Below the pieces are notes generated by a model. The model did not search any database. It was not told the origin of the DNA and saw only the letters and a list, made by a program, of their open reading frames with translations. A DNA stretch of 64,000 nucleotides from contig CAZSIT010000009.1 of NCBI GenBank assembly GCA_964607165.1, forward strand, positions 1 through 64,000. The letters run 5' to 3'. A program made the translations under genes and the position numbers. Below are positions 7,611 through 16,059 of this stretch, piece by piece; the first letter of the stretch is position 1, and the number at the start of each line of letters is the position of its first letter. Source of the stretch: DSPP01 sp964607165 (GTDB lineage: Bacteria > Zixibacteria > MSB-5A5 > DSPP01).

Positions 7611-10100
7611 TCAATCCTTCCCCGCCAACAACCTTTGAAACCTCGGATGATTGCGCAGCGGCGCCCAGGTAGGGTCAACGCGAAGGTATGGAATCGATGT
7701 GTGGCTTGGGATTGACAGTAGATACCCCAGCTGGTCTATGGCCGCCTCGTACTCACCAACCCTAACGTATATCTCGGCCAAGCTCTCAACCTTGTCGGGA
7801 CCGCTAAAAGCATCCTTGGATACAGGGAACAATTCCACCCCCTTTTTTCCTTCCCGGATGGCCTCTTCTTTGCGGCCTAGGCCGGCATAAGCAAGACCAA
7901 GTTGAGTATGGAACATAGACGCTTCGGGCTGTGCCTGCACTTTATTTTCCAGAAGTTCACTGGCGGAGCCAAAGTGGGCCTGCGCCAGCTGGGGTTGATT
8001 CATCAAAGAGTACAATTCGGCCTTAAAGAGAAAAGAGGACGCCTTGTCGGAACCAAACGATTCCAGGGGAGATTCGGCTAATCTCCTCAGATAGTCCACA
8101 CCCCATATCTGCAACAACAGTTTTTTTTCATACCAGTCAGAAAACTCTGAAAAGAGCTCCGAGAGAGCTATTTTTTCAGAGGCCTTTTGCAACACCATCC
8201 GGGCTTTTGCGGTGTCTCCTCTCCAATGGAGAAATAGCGTGGCATTCCAGATGTAGGGTAGCGGCGAATCGGGAGATAGTGAGATGGCCCGGTCAAACCA
8301 CCCCTCCGCCTCCGCGTAACGGCGTATATTGATGAGGGTCGATCCGACATCATAGGCCTTCCAGCTGGAGCGCGGGTCAAGTTCGGCGGCCTTCTTTAAG
8401 TTAGCCACCATCTCTTCCCATTTCCCTTGGCGTCTTTGGACCGCACCAATAGCAAAAAAAAGGTCGCTGCTATTGGGCTGGCTTTTCTGGACAATTGCGA
8501 ACTCGGCCAGAGCCCGCTCGTAGTCCAAACTTCCCCAGTAGTAGTAAAACCCCAGGGCCAGATGAGCTTCGGGAAGGTCGGGCCGGAGCGCCAGAGCTCT
8601 ATCCACCGCATCTTTCGCCAGAGTTAGACGCTCCCCGGTTCGGTCGTGATCGAACCAATACATCGTAGAATGGGACCGTGAGAGATTGGCATAGGCTAAA
8701 GCGAAATTAGAATCTAACTCCGCCGCTTTCTGAAACATCTGGATGGCTATCCGTAAATCCTTCTCGGCCCAGCCCCGATAGAGATAATCGTTGCCCCGCA
8801 GATAGTAGTCGTACGCCTCCAGGTTGTCGGTCGGCTTTGTTGCCAGAGCTTGGCGCTCCGGTTCAAGCAAAGCGATGTGTAGGGCTTTTGTAACATTCGC
8901 GGCAATGTCAGATTGAAGCGCAAAGATTTGCTCCAAAACCCGGTCGTAGGTCTCCGCCCAGAGATGGGTGTCGTCTTTAACTCTTATTAGCTGGGCACTT
9001 ATCCGGACTTGATGGTTGTTGCCCGATTTGCTCCATCGAATCGTCCCTTCCAAAATGTAATCAACGCCCAGCTCCGAGCCGATTTGGCGAAGTTTCTTAT
9101 CCGTCTTTTTATACTGCATGGAACTGGTGCGAGATATGACCCCCAGCCCACTCACCTTGGCCAGATTGGTAATAATCTCCTCCGTGATGCCATCGGCGAA
9201 ATATTCGTCTTCGGCCAAGCCCAAATTCTCAAATGGTAAGACGGCCAGCATTTTTCTTTGAACAACCGGCTCCAGCTCGCCGGTTGTCAACGCCCTTTGC
9301 AAACGTCTTAAGTCCGCCACGAAATCAGCCACCGACTGGTAGCGTTCTTCCGGCCTTTTGGCCAGGCACTTCATAACAATTTGTTCCAACTTGTCGGGAA
9401 GATGGCGAGCATAGCGGGCCAACGGCTGGGGGTGAGTGTTTATTAAATCGTAGAAAACAGCGGTATCGGTATCTCCCTCAAATGGCCTGCGGGCACAAAG
9501 CAACTCGTATAAAACTACGCCCAGAGAGAATATATCTGTGCGATTATCTACTTTTTTCCCCTCCACCTGCTCCGGGGACATATAGTAGGCCGTGCCCATC
9601 CGGGCCCCGGTTTGAGTGAGAGTGGAAGCTCCTTTCCACTTGGCCAAACCAAAGTCGGTTATCTTGGCGTTGCGTTTAGTCGTAACCAAAACATTCTCCG
9701 GCTTGATATCCCGGTGGGTTATTCCCTTTTCGTGGGCCGCCGTAAGCCCTTCTCCAACCTGAATCGCCAAATCCAGAATCTCCGGCAAGGAGAGCTTTTC
9801 AACTTGAGCCAGCTTTGATAGTGGCTGACCCTCGATATATTCCATTACGATAAAGACCTTATCTTGATCCTCCCCGACTTCATAAAAAGTGGCGATGTTC
9901 GGATGCGAAAGCATTGCCTGGGCTCGGGCCTCGTGGACGAAGCGCTGGCGGGATTCCGGGTCGGAAGCTTTGTCGGAAGAAAGAAACTTTATAGCTACCT
10001 TGCGCCCTAAACTCGTATCCTCGGCCAGATAGACTTCCCCCATACCTCCCTCGCCTAATTTTTCGAGGATTTTGTAATGGGAGATGGTTTGGCCTATCAT
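7611..10100 (-). CDS. Ser/Thr protein kinase with TolB-like and TPR domains
   Basis: A protein of about 829 aa. The kinase domain covers roughly residues 8-270 and looks active: G-E-G-G-M-G-E-V glycine loop, V-A-I-K lysine, H-R-D-I-K-P-E-N catalytic loop, D-F-G-L-A, and S-P-E-Q-V. It is followed at about 285-420 by a TolB-like (FlgO/CadC-associated) domain starting A-V-L-P-F-E-N-L, and then by TPR repeats to the end. No membrane segment is evident, so it is probably cytosolic. Start is placed at ATG 10098-10100, giving M-I-G-Q-T-I-S-H-Y-K-I-L; an upstream in-frame ATG at 10178 would translate part of an inverted repeat. Target proteins are unknown. The gene runs against its neighbours and interrupts a commonly conserved holB-PSP1 order. 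Confidence 0.85.
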   Translation of the reverse strand: MIGQTISHYKILEKLGEGGMGEVYLAEDTSLGRKVAIKFLSSDKASDPESRQRFVHEARAQAMLSHPNIATFYEVGEDQDKVFIVMEYIEGQPLSKLAQVEKLSLPEILDLAIQVGEGLTAAHEKGITHRDIKPENVLVTTKRNAKITDFGLAKWKGASTLTQTGARMGTAYYMSPEQVEGKKVDNRTDIFSLGVVLYELLCARRPFEGDTDTAVFYDLINTHPQPLARYARHLPDKLEQIVMKCLAKRPEERYQSVADFVADLRRLQRALTTGELEPVVQRKMLAVLPFENLGLAEDEYFADGITEEIITNLAKVSGLGVISRTSSMQYKKTDKKLRQIGSELGVDYILEGTIRWSKSGNNHQVRISAQLIRVKDDTHLWAETYDRVLEQIFALQSDIAANVTKALHIALLEPERQALATKPTDNLEAYDYYLRGNDYLYRGWAEKDLRIAIQMFQKAAELDSNFALAYANLSRSHSTMYWFDHDRTGERLTLAKDAVDRALALRPDLPEAHLALGFYYYWGSLDYERALAEFAIVQKSQPNSSDLFFAIGAVQRRQGKWEEMVANLKKAAELDPRSSWKAYDVGSTLINIRRYAEAEGWFDRAISLSPDSPLPYIWNATLFLHWRGDTAKARMVLQKASEKIALSELFSEFSDWYEKKLLLQIWGVDYLRRLAESPLESFGSDKASSFLFKAELYSLMNQPQLAQAHFGSASELLENKVQAQPEASMFHTQLGLAYAGLGRKEEAIREGKKGVELFPVSKDAFSGPDKVESLAEIYVRVGEYEAAIDQLGYLLSIPSHTSIPYLRVDPTWAPLRNHPRFQRLLAGKD

Positions 10101-10147
10101 TTTCCGATAATATATGAAGGATTCGTCCTTTGGCCAAGCACCGGGAA

Positions 10148-10400
10148 TGTATTGTTTCCAGACACAGGTAACAGGCAATATGTAACCGCCGGAAACCGAA
10201 AAAGAGCGTTGCCCTACCGTCCAAGTGGTGTTGTGGTCTCGCCGGGTAACTTTAGGGAAGGTCTTATAGCCAAGGCGGATGCCTAAAACCGCTTAGCCCC
10301 CCGGCTTCTGCCGGGGGATGCTTTTCCCAGGGGCGGAAGCCCCTGGGCTAACCCTCGGATGAGCGCAAAAAAAGTGTTACCCATGTCTGGAAACTGTACA
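10148..10400. mobile_element. MITE-like element of about 253 bp with terminal inverted repeats
   Basis: The 26-bp end at 10148-10173 and the 26-bp end at 10375-10400 are inverted copies matching at 22 of 26 positions (inner 20 bp match at 18). No transposase is encoded between them. The interior holds the twin-hairpin repeat at 10293-10351. The left end lies just upstream of the kinase start and the right end just upstream of the PSP1 promoter. No clear target-site duplication was found, so the element may be old or may be two separate repeat ends. Confidence 0.45.
10293..10351. repeat. Twin-hairpin repeat, copy 1
   Basis: Two GC-rich hairpins stand side by side: arms 10298-10304/10311-10317, and an 8-bp stem 10326-10333/10340-10347, each with a 6-nt loop. 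They are separated by a linker containing TTTT and enclosed by short outer arms TTAGC (10293-10297) and GCTAA (10347-10351). The same design recurs at 17745-17798 and 28886-28942. Confidence 0.6.
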
Positions 10401-10418
10401 CCAAGCTCCGGGAAGCTT

Positions 10419-10447
10419 TTGACTTTTATGGCAAAGCTTGCAATATT
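10419..10447 (+). promoter_or_regulatory. Sigma-70-like promoter for PSP1-metG-bioY
   Basis: TTGACT at 10419-10424, a 17-bp spacer and AATATT at 10442-10447 lie 40 bp upstream of the PSP1 start codon and just outside the right end of the inverted-repeat element. Confidence 0.45.
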
Positions 10448-10486
10448 AAAAGTGAAAGGATGATTTTTTAGGCCGAAACTCTGAAT

Positions 10487-11326
10487 ATGAACGAATACTG
10501 GGTTTTCGAATTCAAAGGCTCCCGCTACGACAAGTTCTTCAATCCGCACGAGGTCGAATTAAGACCGTCGGAGTTTGCCGTGGTGCAGGCGGAAAAGGGG
10601 GAGGATTTCGGCCGGCTTCTGCGGGTTATCTCGTCCGACCGGGAATACGAGAAGGAAGAATCGGTATTTAACATTTTGCGAAGGGCTTCGGCAGAGAATT
10701 TAAACCATTTCAAGGAAAATCGAGAAAAAGAAAAGAAAACCTTGCAGGACTGCCGCAGCTTAATTGAAGCGCGCAGCCTGGCGATGAGGATAATAGATGT
10801 TGAATACCAATTTGACGGCAGCAAATTCACCTTTTTCTTCAGCTCGGAAAAGCGGGTGGACTTTCGCGAACTGGTGCGGGATTTGGCGGCGATGTACAAA
10901 ACCCGGATCGAAATGCGCCAGATTGGAGCAAGGGAGGAAGCCCGCCGCATCGGCGGATATGGACGCTGCGGGTTGAAGCAGTGCTGCACGACCTTTATCA
11001 AAGATTTCCGGCCGATTTCCACCCAGTTTGCCCGCGACCAGGGAATGGCCTTAAATCCCCAGAAAATAACCGGCAACTGCGGCCGGCTTTTATGCTGCCT
11101 GCTCTACGAGCAGGAAGATTACGCCCATACGATCGCGCAGTTCCCAAAAGTCGGCACCCGCCATCGGACATCCGTTGGAGAAGGGGAAGTGGTCAAGCTG
11201 AATGTGGTGAAAGAGTTTATGGTAGTGCGCCATCCCGACAGGCAGGAGGAACAGGTAAGTCTGCTTCAATTTCGCAAAGCCAAACGCTGCGGCGACTGCG
11301 ACTGTGGAGCAAAGAAAGCCGGATGA
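10487..11326 (+). CDS. PSP1 domain protein (YaaT family)
   Basis: A 279-residue cytosolic protein with the PSP1 C-terminal domain, including the characteristic cysteine-rich stretch G-R-C-G-L-K-Q-C-C and, later, G-N-C-G-R-L-L-C-C at about residues 160-205. In Bacillus the family member YaaT (RicT) forms a complex with YlbF and YmcA that binds an Fe-S cluster and tunes RNase Y-dependent RNA processing; that role is carried over from the family and not shown here. The C-terminus is cysteine-rich (C-G-D-C-D-C-G). It overlaps metG by ATGA, so the two are coupled. The holB-yaaT-metG-tatD-rsmA order is familiar from many bacteria. Confidence 0.85.
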   Translation: MNEYWVFEFKGSRYDKFFNPHEVELRPSEFAVVQAEKGEDFGRLLRVISSDREYEKEESVFNILRRASAENLNHFKENREKEKKTLQDCRSLIEARSLAMRIIDVEYQFDGSKFTFFFSSEKRVDFRELVRDLAAMYKTRIEMRQIGAREEARRIGGYGRCGLKQCCTTFIKDFRPISTQFARDQGMALNPQKITGNCGRLLCCLLYEQEDYAHTIAQFPKVGTRHRTSVGEGEVVKLNVVKEFMVVRHPDRQEEQVSLLQFRKAKRCGDCDCGAKKAG

Positions 11327-13245
11327 AAAAACCGCTCTTTATCACCACGCCGATTTATTACGTCAACGACCGACCGCACGTGGGACACACCTATTCCACC
11401 CTGGCGGCGGATGTTTTAACCCGCTTCTGGCGTCAGCGGGAGCGGAAGGTTTTCTTTTTGACCGGAACGGATGAGCACGGCACCAAAATCGCGCAGAGCG
11501 CCAAGGCGGCCGGAAAAACCCCGCAGGCGTTCGTGGACGAAATTTCCGCCGAGTATAAGAAGGCCTGGACGGGGATGAAAATTGAATACGATTATTTCAT
11601 CCGCACCACGGAAGACCGCCATAGCGCGGCGGTAAAAGAATTTTTGACTCGATTGAAAAAAGCCAAAACACCGGATGGTAAAGAAGCGATTTATTCCGGC
11701 ACCTATAAAGGGCTCTACTGCACCGGCTGCGAAAGATTTTTAACCGAGAAAGAATTGGAAAACGGTCTTTGCCCCCTTCATCGCACCGTCCCCGAAACGG
11801 TCGAGGAAAAAAATTACTTCTTCCGTCTGACCTCCTACCTGCCGCAGGTGGAAAGATTGATTTACGAGGACAAAATTAAGATTGAACCCCTGGAAAGAAA
11901 AAAAGAAACCTTAGGGCTTTTCAAAGTCGGCCTCGAAGATTTCTCCATCTCCCGCGAGCGGGAAAGCTGGGGAGTCCCTTTGCCCTTCGACCCGGAGCAA
12001 ACCACATACGTTTGGGTGGATGCTTTAATCAATTACATCACCGCCTCCGGTTTCGCTTCCGACTCCCACAACTTCGACTATTGGTGGGACAAAGGGGAAG
12101 TTTTACATCTGATGGCCAAAGATATTCTCAAATTCCACTGCATCTATTGGCCCTCCTTGCTGGTGGCGGCGGGGGTCAAGCCGCCCGACCGGATTTTTGT
12201 GCACGGCTTTTTTTCTGTCAACGGTCAAAAAATGTCCAAGTCCCTGGGCAACGTTATCGATCCGCTGTTTTTAGCGCAGGAATATGGCGTGGACGCCACC
12301 CGCTATCTTTTGTTGACCCCTTTCGCTTTCGGGCAGGATGGGGACGTGCAGGTGGACCGCTTTCCGCAGCGCTACAACGCTGATTTGGCAAATGACCTGG
12401 GAAATTTAGCCAGTCGGACAATTAAGATGGTCGAAGTAAATTTCGGTGGCACCGCCCCCGAACCGAAAAGCCCCGATGAGGCGGCGCTCGATTTGGCCAA
12501 CGAAGTTGAAAAAACGGAGAACAGAGTTAACGATTTGTTTGAACGCATCGCTTTGACCGAAGCGGCGGATGAAATTGGACAGCTTGTAAGGAAGGCCAAC
12601 CGCTTTTTTGACGCGCAAGCGCCCTGGAATTTGGCCAAAGAAAAGAAAACCGAGCAACTCGGCACGGTTCTGTATTACACGCTCGAAACCCTGCGCCATC
12701 TGGCGCTGCTTTACTGCCCTTTTATGCCCAATAAGATGGCGAAACTTTTGGAGTATTTGGGCGAAAGGCCGGAAAAGGACCCGGACTGCCTGGGGCGTTT
12801 TCAGTGGGGACGCTTAAAAAGTGGAACCAAAGTTTCTCACCCGGAACCACTTTTCCCTCGTTTGGAAAAGAAAGGGGTCGAGCCGGAAGTGTCGGAGGCT
12901 GGCGTGGCGCTGGAAGAGAACGGCCTGGTTTCCATTCAGGATTTTGCCAAGCTGAAACTTCGAGTGGCAACGGTTGAGGCCGCCGAGCGGGTGGAAAAAT
13001 CGGAAAAGCTTTTGCGCCTGCAGGTGAATTTAGGGGAAGAGAGCCGACAAGTGGTCGCCGGTATAGCCCAGCATTATTCGCCGGAGAGTCTGGTCGGCAA
13101 AAAAATCGTGGTGGTGGCGAATTTGAAACCGGCCAAAATTTTCGGCGTGGAGTCGCGCGGGATGCTTTTGGTGGCCAAGAAAGAAGGGCGGCTCGTTGTA
13201 CTAACTCCCGATGGTGATATTCCTCCGGGAGCGGAAATTTCTTAG
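11323..13245 (+). CDS. metG: Methionyl-tRNA synthetase
   Basis: Charges tRNA-Met with methionine in the cytoplasm. The 640-residue protein shows the class I motif R-P-H-V-G-H (about residues 15-20), a zinc knuckle C-T-G-C ... C-P-L-H at about 128-150, as in Thermus-type enzymes, and K-M-S-K-S near residue 304. The last 110 residues are a separate tRNA-binding (EMAP/Arc1p-like) OB domain, beginning F-A-K-L-K-L-R-V. The start ATG at 11323 overlaps the PSP1 stop; a longer in-frame reading from 10981 runs through the PSP1 gene and is not used. Confidence 0.95.
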   Translation: MKKPLFITTPIYYVNDRPHVGHTYSTLAADVLTRFWRQRERKVFFLTGTDEHGTKIAQSAKAAGKTPQAFVDEISAEYKKAWTGMKIEYDYFIRTTEDRHSAAVKEFLTRLKKAKTPDGKEAIYSGTYKGLYCTGCERFLTEKELENGLCPLHRTVPETVEEKNYFFRLTSYLPQVERLIYEDKIKIEPLERKKETLGLFKVGLEDFSISRERESWGVPLPFDPEQTTYVWVDALINYITASGFASDSHNFDYWWDKGEVLHLMAKDILKFHCIYWPSLLVAAGVKPPDRIFVHGFFSVNGQKMSKSLGNVIDPLFLAQEYGVDATRYLLLTPFAFGQDGDVQVDRFPQRYNADLANDLGNLASRTIKMVEVNFGGTAPEPKSPDEAALDLANEVEKTENRVNDLFERIALTEAADEIGQLVRKANRFFDAQAPWNLAKEKKTEQLGTVLYYTLETLRHLALLYCPFMPNKMAKLLEYLGERPEKDPDCLGRFQWGRLKSGTKVSHPEPLFPRLEKKGVEPEVSEAGVALEENGLVSIQDFAKLKLRVATVEAAERVEKSEKLLRLQVNLGEESRQVVAGIAQHYSPESLVGKKIVVVANLKPAKIFGVESRGMLLVAKKEGRLVVLTPDGDIPPGAEIS

Positions 13246-13268
13246 TTGCTTGATATAAGGAGAACAAA

Positions 13269-13841
13269 ATGACGTTTGTTGATGCCGTAACCATAGGAAA
13301 AATAAGAACTCATAGTTGGCTTTATGATTCGTTTCTGGTTTTAGGCGGCAGCTTGCTTTTGGCTCTCTCTGCACAGATAGCTATTCCGCTTCCCTTTTCT
13401 CCGGTGCCGATTACCGGCCAGACCTTTTCCGTTCTGGTCGTTGGAATGTTACTCGGGCGCTGGCGCGGCGCCGGAGCAGTTCTGGCCTACCTGTTGGAAG
13501 GTTGTATCGGGCTGCCGGTTTTTGCTGAAGGCAAAATGGGACTGGCTGTTCTCCTTGGACCAACTGGAGGATATTTGGCCAGCTTCGTTCCAGCGGCTTT
13601 TTTGGTTGGTTACTTGGCGGAAAAGGGTTGGGATAGGAAAGTCCTGACCAGTTTTCTGGCGATGATATTAGGAAACGTCATCATTTTCGGCTTAGGCGCC
13701 GCCTGGTTGGCGAAGTTTGTCGGAACTGATAAAACTTTGAGCTTGGGCGTTTATCCTTTCCTGATTGGAGATGCCATTAAAATTGGACTGGCTACAATCG
13801 CTTTGCCCGGTGCCTGGAAGTTGTTGAACGGTAAAAAATAG
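13269..13841 (+). CDS. bioY: Biotin transporter substrate-binding component BioY
   Basis: A 190-residue integral membrane protein with about six hydrophobic segments and the BioY motif P-L-P-F-S-P-V-P-I-T-G-Q-T-F. BioY is the S-component of an ECF-type biotin importer and can act alone or with the EcfA/T energising module, which is not in this window. It starts after AAGGAG (13258-13263), 23 nt downstream of metG, and ends before a strong terminator at 13869-13901, so it is probably the last gene of the PSP1-metG-bioY unit. No biotin synthesis gene or BirA-type operator was recognised nearby. Confidence 0.88.
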   Translation: MTFVDAVTIGKIRTHSWLYDSFLVLGGSLLLALSAQIAIPLPFSPVPITGQTFSVLVVGMLLGRWRGAGAVLAYLLEGCIGLPVFAEGKMGLAVLLGPTGGYLASFVPAAFLVGYLAEKGWDRKVLTSFLAMILGNVIIFGLGAAWLAKFVGTDKTLSLGVYPFLIGDAIKIGLATIALPGAWKLLNGKK

Positions 13842-13863
13842 CATTATTGAATCGTTTATGTTT

Positions 13864-13985
13864 TGTGGCGCAGGTTAAGTATTATCTAACCTGCGTTTTT
13901 TGCACTTGGAAACGCAGGATACGTCCGCCAGAGGCGGACTTTATCCCTGGCCGAAGAAGCCCGGCACGGGCAGGCCTGCGCCACA
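13864..13985. repeat. Nested inverted-repeat element
   Basis: TGTGGCGCAGG at 13864-13874 and its exact complement at 13975-13985 bracket 100 bp that contains the bioY terminator and a further hairpin TCCGCC-AGA-GGCGGA around 13924-13938. The whole 122 bp can fold on itself and has no reading frame. It may be a small palindromic element that brought the terminator with it. Confidence 0.4.
13869..13901 (+). terminator. Intrinsic terminator after bioY
   Basis: A 9-bp stem (CGCAGGTTA at 13869-13877 with TAACCTGCG at 13887-13895) with a 9-nt loop is followed directly by T6 (13896-13901). This is a standard plus-strand intrinsic terminator for the metG-bioY transcript. Confidence 0.75.
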
Positions 13986-14046
13986 GTGCCGTGCAATGTT
14001 AATTTGAGTTGCGTCGAGAGTTGCTCCTGACGCATATTCTTATTCT

Positions 14047-14805
14047 ATGGTTGATACGCACGCCCATCTGACTTTTCCGGAATTTGAGTCCGATTTGGCC
14101 GAGACTATAGAGCGCGCCAAATCGGCGGGAGTGAACAAAATTATAAACATCGGTACCGACCTCGAGCATATCGCAAAAGCGATTGAACTGACGGAAAAAT
14201 TTGAGGGTCTTTTTGCCTCTGTAGGGTTGCATCCCCACGAGGCCGAAAATTTCTCGAACGATCTTCTGAAAAAAATGGAAGAATATACTCGACATCCAAA
14301 GGTTGTGGCCATCGGCGAAACCGGACTGGATTTTTACCGCAACTACGCTCCGGCGGAAGCGCAGTATCGAGCCTTTGAGGCGCAGGTCGAACTGGCGCGG
14401 CACACTAAAAAAACTTTGGTAATGCACATCCGCGCCGCCTTCAAAGAGGCCTGGGCAGTTTTGGAAAAGGCCGATTTAGGTGCGGAAAAAGTGGTTTTGC
14501 ACTGTTTTGGAGAAGGGGTCGAAGAAGCAAAAAAAGCAATTGAAAGACGGTATTTTCTTTCCTTTAACGGCACTCTAACTTTCTCGAAATCAACTTTGCT
14601 CGATGTAGTCAAAATCCTGCCAACGGATTTGATTTTGACCGAAACCGATTGCCCCTATTTGGCACCGGTGCCGCATCGAGGCAAACGCAATGAACCTGCC
14701 TATATCCCGTTGGTGGTCGAAAGGCTGGCGGCTATTCTAGGCCGGCCAAAAGAGGAGCTGGCAAAAATCACCTCGGCCAACGCCGCCCGCGCCTTCGGCA
14801 TCTGA
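14047..14805 (+). CDS. tatD: TatD family metal-dependent hydrolase/DNase
   Basis: A 252-residue TIM-barrel protein with all usual metal ligands: D-T-H-A-H-L at the start, the G-E-T-G-L-D glutamate near residue 92, H-I-R-A near 130, H-C-F-G near 155 and T-E-T-D-C-P-Y at about 203. TatD proteins are 3'-5' exonucleases acting on single-stranded or damaged DNA and are cytosolic; the exact substrate here is unknown. There is no clear ribosome-binding site before ATG 14047. It abuts rsmA with no intergenic base, the same pairing seen in many genomes. Confidence 0.9.
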   Translation: MVDTHAHLTFPEFESDLAETIERAKSAGVNKIINIGTDLEHIAKAIELTEKFEGLFASVGLHPHEAENFSNDLLKKMEEYTRHPKVVAIGETGLDFYRNYAPAEAQYRAFEAQVELARHTKKTLVMHIRAAFKEAWAVLEKADLGAEKVVLHCFGEGVEEAKKAIERRYFLSFNGTLTFSKSTLLDVVKILPTDLILTETDCPYLAPVPHRGKRNEPAYIPLVVERLAAILGRPKEELAKITSANAARAFGI

Positions 14806-15591
14806 ATGCCCAAAAAATCCTTAGGGCAGAATTTTTTAATCAATAAAACCATTCAGAAAAAAATCGTTTCTTTTCTGGAGCTCCATCCGGATGATTTTGT
14901 GCTGGAAATCGGTGCCGGCAAAGGGGCCTTGACGGCTCATATTGCCGAAAGCGGCGTAAGGTTATGGGCAGTGGAAGTGGACAGAAAAATTCTACCGGAA
15001 CTCGAAGCCAAGCTCTCTCCCTTTCCAAACGCCAGAGTTTTGGCGCAGGAAATTCAAACTGTCCGGCTCGAAAGTTTGAACCCTGCGAAAAAATTCAAAA
15101 TTGTCGGCAATCTGCCCTATCATTTGACCAGCCCGATACTCGATTGGCTGGTTTTTCAAAAAGAGAGAGTTGAGCGAGCCGTAATTATGGTCCAGCGCGA
15201 AGTGGCGCGCCGCTTTTTGGCCCACTCCAAAACTTCAGAAATTTCTCCTTTAACTTTCTTCGTCCAATTTCACTTCGAAGTCAGAAAACTCTTGGAGGTC
15301 GGGCCGGGGAATTTCTACCCAAAACCAAAGGTAAACTCGACGTTGGTGTTGCTGAAACCGAGGCAGCAAGTGCCGTGGGGGATTAATAATTCCAAAGTTT
15401 TCTTTGAACTGGTCAAAAAGGCTTTTTTGCACCGCCGCAAAACGCTTTTGAATTCGTTGGTTTTGGAAAATGTAGCTTCTGCCGAAAAGCTTCAAAAAAT
15501 TTTCACAAACCTTGGAATTTCGTTTAAGATCCGGCCGGAAGAATTGGGCTTCGAGGAATTAGCTCAACTGGCAAATTCATTGTCCGGTTAG
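14806..15591 (+). CDS. rsmA: 16S rRNA dimethyladenosine transferase RsmA (KsgA)
   Basis: This enzyme dimethylates two adjacent adenosines near the 3' end of 16S rRNA late in small-subunit assembly, using SAM. The 261-residue sequence has K-S-L-G-Q-N-F-L at the N-terminus, SAM motif I E-I-G-A-G-K-G-A-L-T at about 36-45, and the catalytic motif N-L-P-Y-H near 103. The C-terminal helical domain with F-L-H-R-R-K-T-L is present. Its ATG directly follows the tatD stop. The 3' end overlaps the convergent VanZ-like gene by 15 nt. Confidence 0.95.
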   Translation: MPKKSLGQNFLINKTIQKKIVSFLELHPDDFVLEIGAGKGALTAHIAESGVRLWAVEVDRKILPELEAKLSPFPNARVLAQEIQTVRLESLNPAKKFKIVGNLPYHLTSPILDWLVFQKERVERAVIMVQREVARRFLAHSKTSEISPLTFFVQFHFEVRKLLEVGPGNFYPKPKVNSTLVLLKPRQQVPWGINNSKVFFELVKKAFLHRRKTLLNSLVLENVASAEKLQKIFTNLGISFKIRPEELGFEELAQLANSLSG

Positions 15592-15963
15592 TTTCGATTG
15601 GGCTTTGCCGAATCTTTTAAGCCACAACCGGTAGATTTGACTTCCGTTTATGCCCCCCAAGGTATCCGCCACCCAATCCAAAAACTCCATCGTCCGGCCG
15701 GGAACGTAGTATTGATGCAATTCGTCGGTGGCACCGTACAAACTGGCGACAAGAGCGGCCCAGAGGTAGGGGTTTTTCCACCCCAGCCGTGCAAACGTCC
15801 AGGCCAAGATGAAACCGAAGGTTCCATATTCGCAAAAATGTACCAGCTTATCAACTATGTGAATCTTTAAATCCGGCAGGGAAGCGTATTTGATGGAAGA
15901 GAGCGCAAAAATCAAAAGGGCGTAGCCGATGGGGGGAAGCCAGAGCTTGAGCTGTTTTTTCAC
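15577..15963 (-). CDS. VanZ-like membrane protein
   Basis: A 128-residue membrane protein with about four hydrophobic helices and the VanZ-family pattern: A-L-S-S near residue 21, D-K-L-V-H-F near 38-43, D-E-L-H-Q near 80-84 and D-W-V-A-D-T-L-G-G near 95-103. VanZ gives teicoplanin resistance in enterococci, but most family members are uncharacterised, so no resistance role is implied. It is convergent with rsmA and stands alone, with about 96 bp separating it from the divergent gene at 16060. Confidence 0.8.
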   Translation of the reverse strand: MKKQLKLWLPPIGYALLIFALSSIKYASLPDLKIHIVDKLVHFCEYGTFGFILAWTFARLGWKNPYLWAALVASLYGATDELHQYYVPGRTMEFLDWVADTLGGINGSQIYRLWLKRFGKAQSKLTGQ

Positions 15964-16059
15964 CGGCGGGAATATAAAGGATTTGGTTAAAAAGAATTAT
16001 CAAACTACAAAGAATCTGCGTATATTGTTTGGGTAAGGATTCGGGGAAAAGAATTTAGG

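Noticed and set aside
10101..10178. Upstream start of the kinase gene at 10178
   Set aside because: The extra 26 residues are encoded by the inverted-repeat end, and ATG 10100 gives the family-typical N-terminus.
10981..11322. Long N-terminal extension of metG reading through the PSP1 gene
   Set aside because: It overlaps a real gene in another frame, and the methionyl-tRNA synthetase family begins at the ATG 11323.
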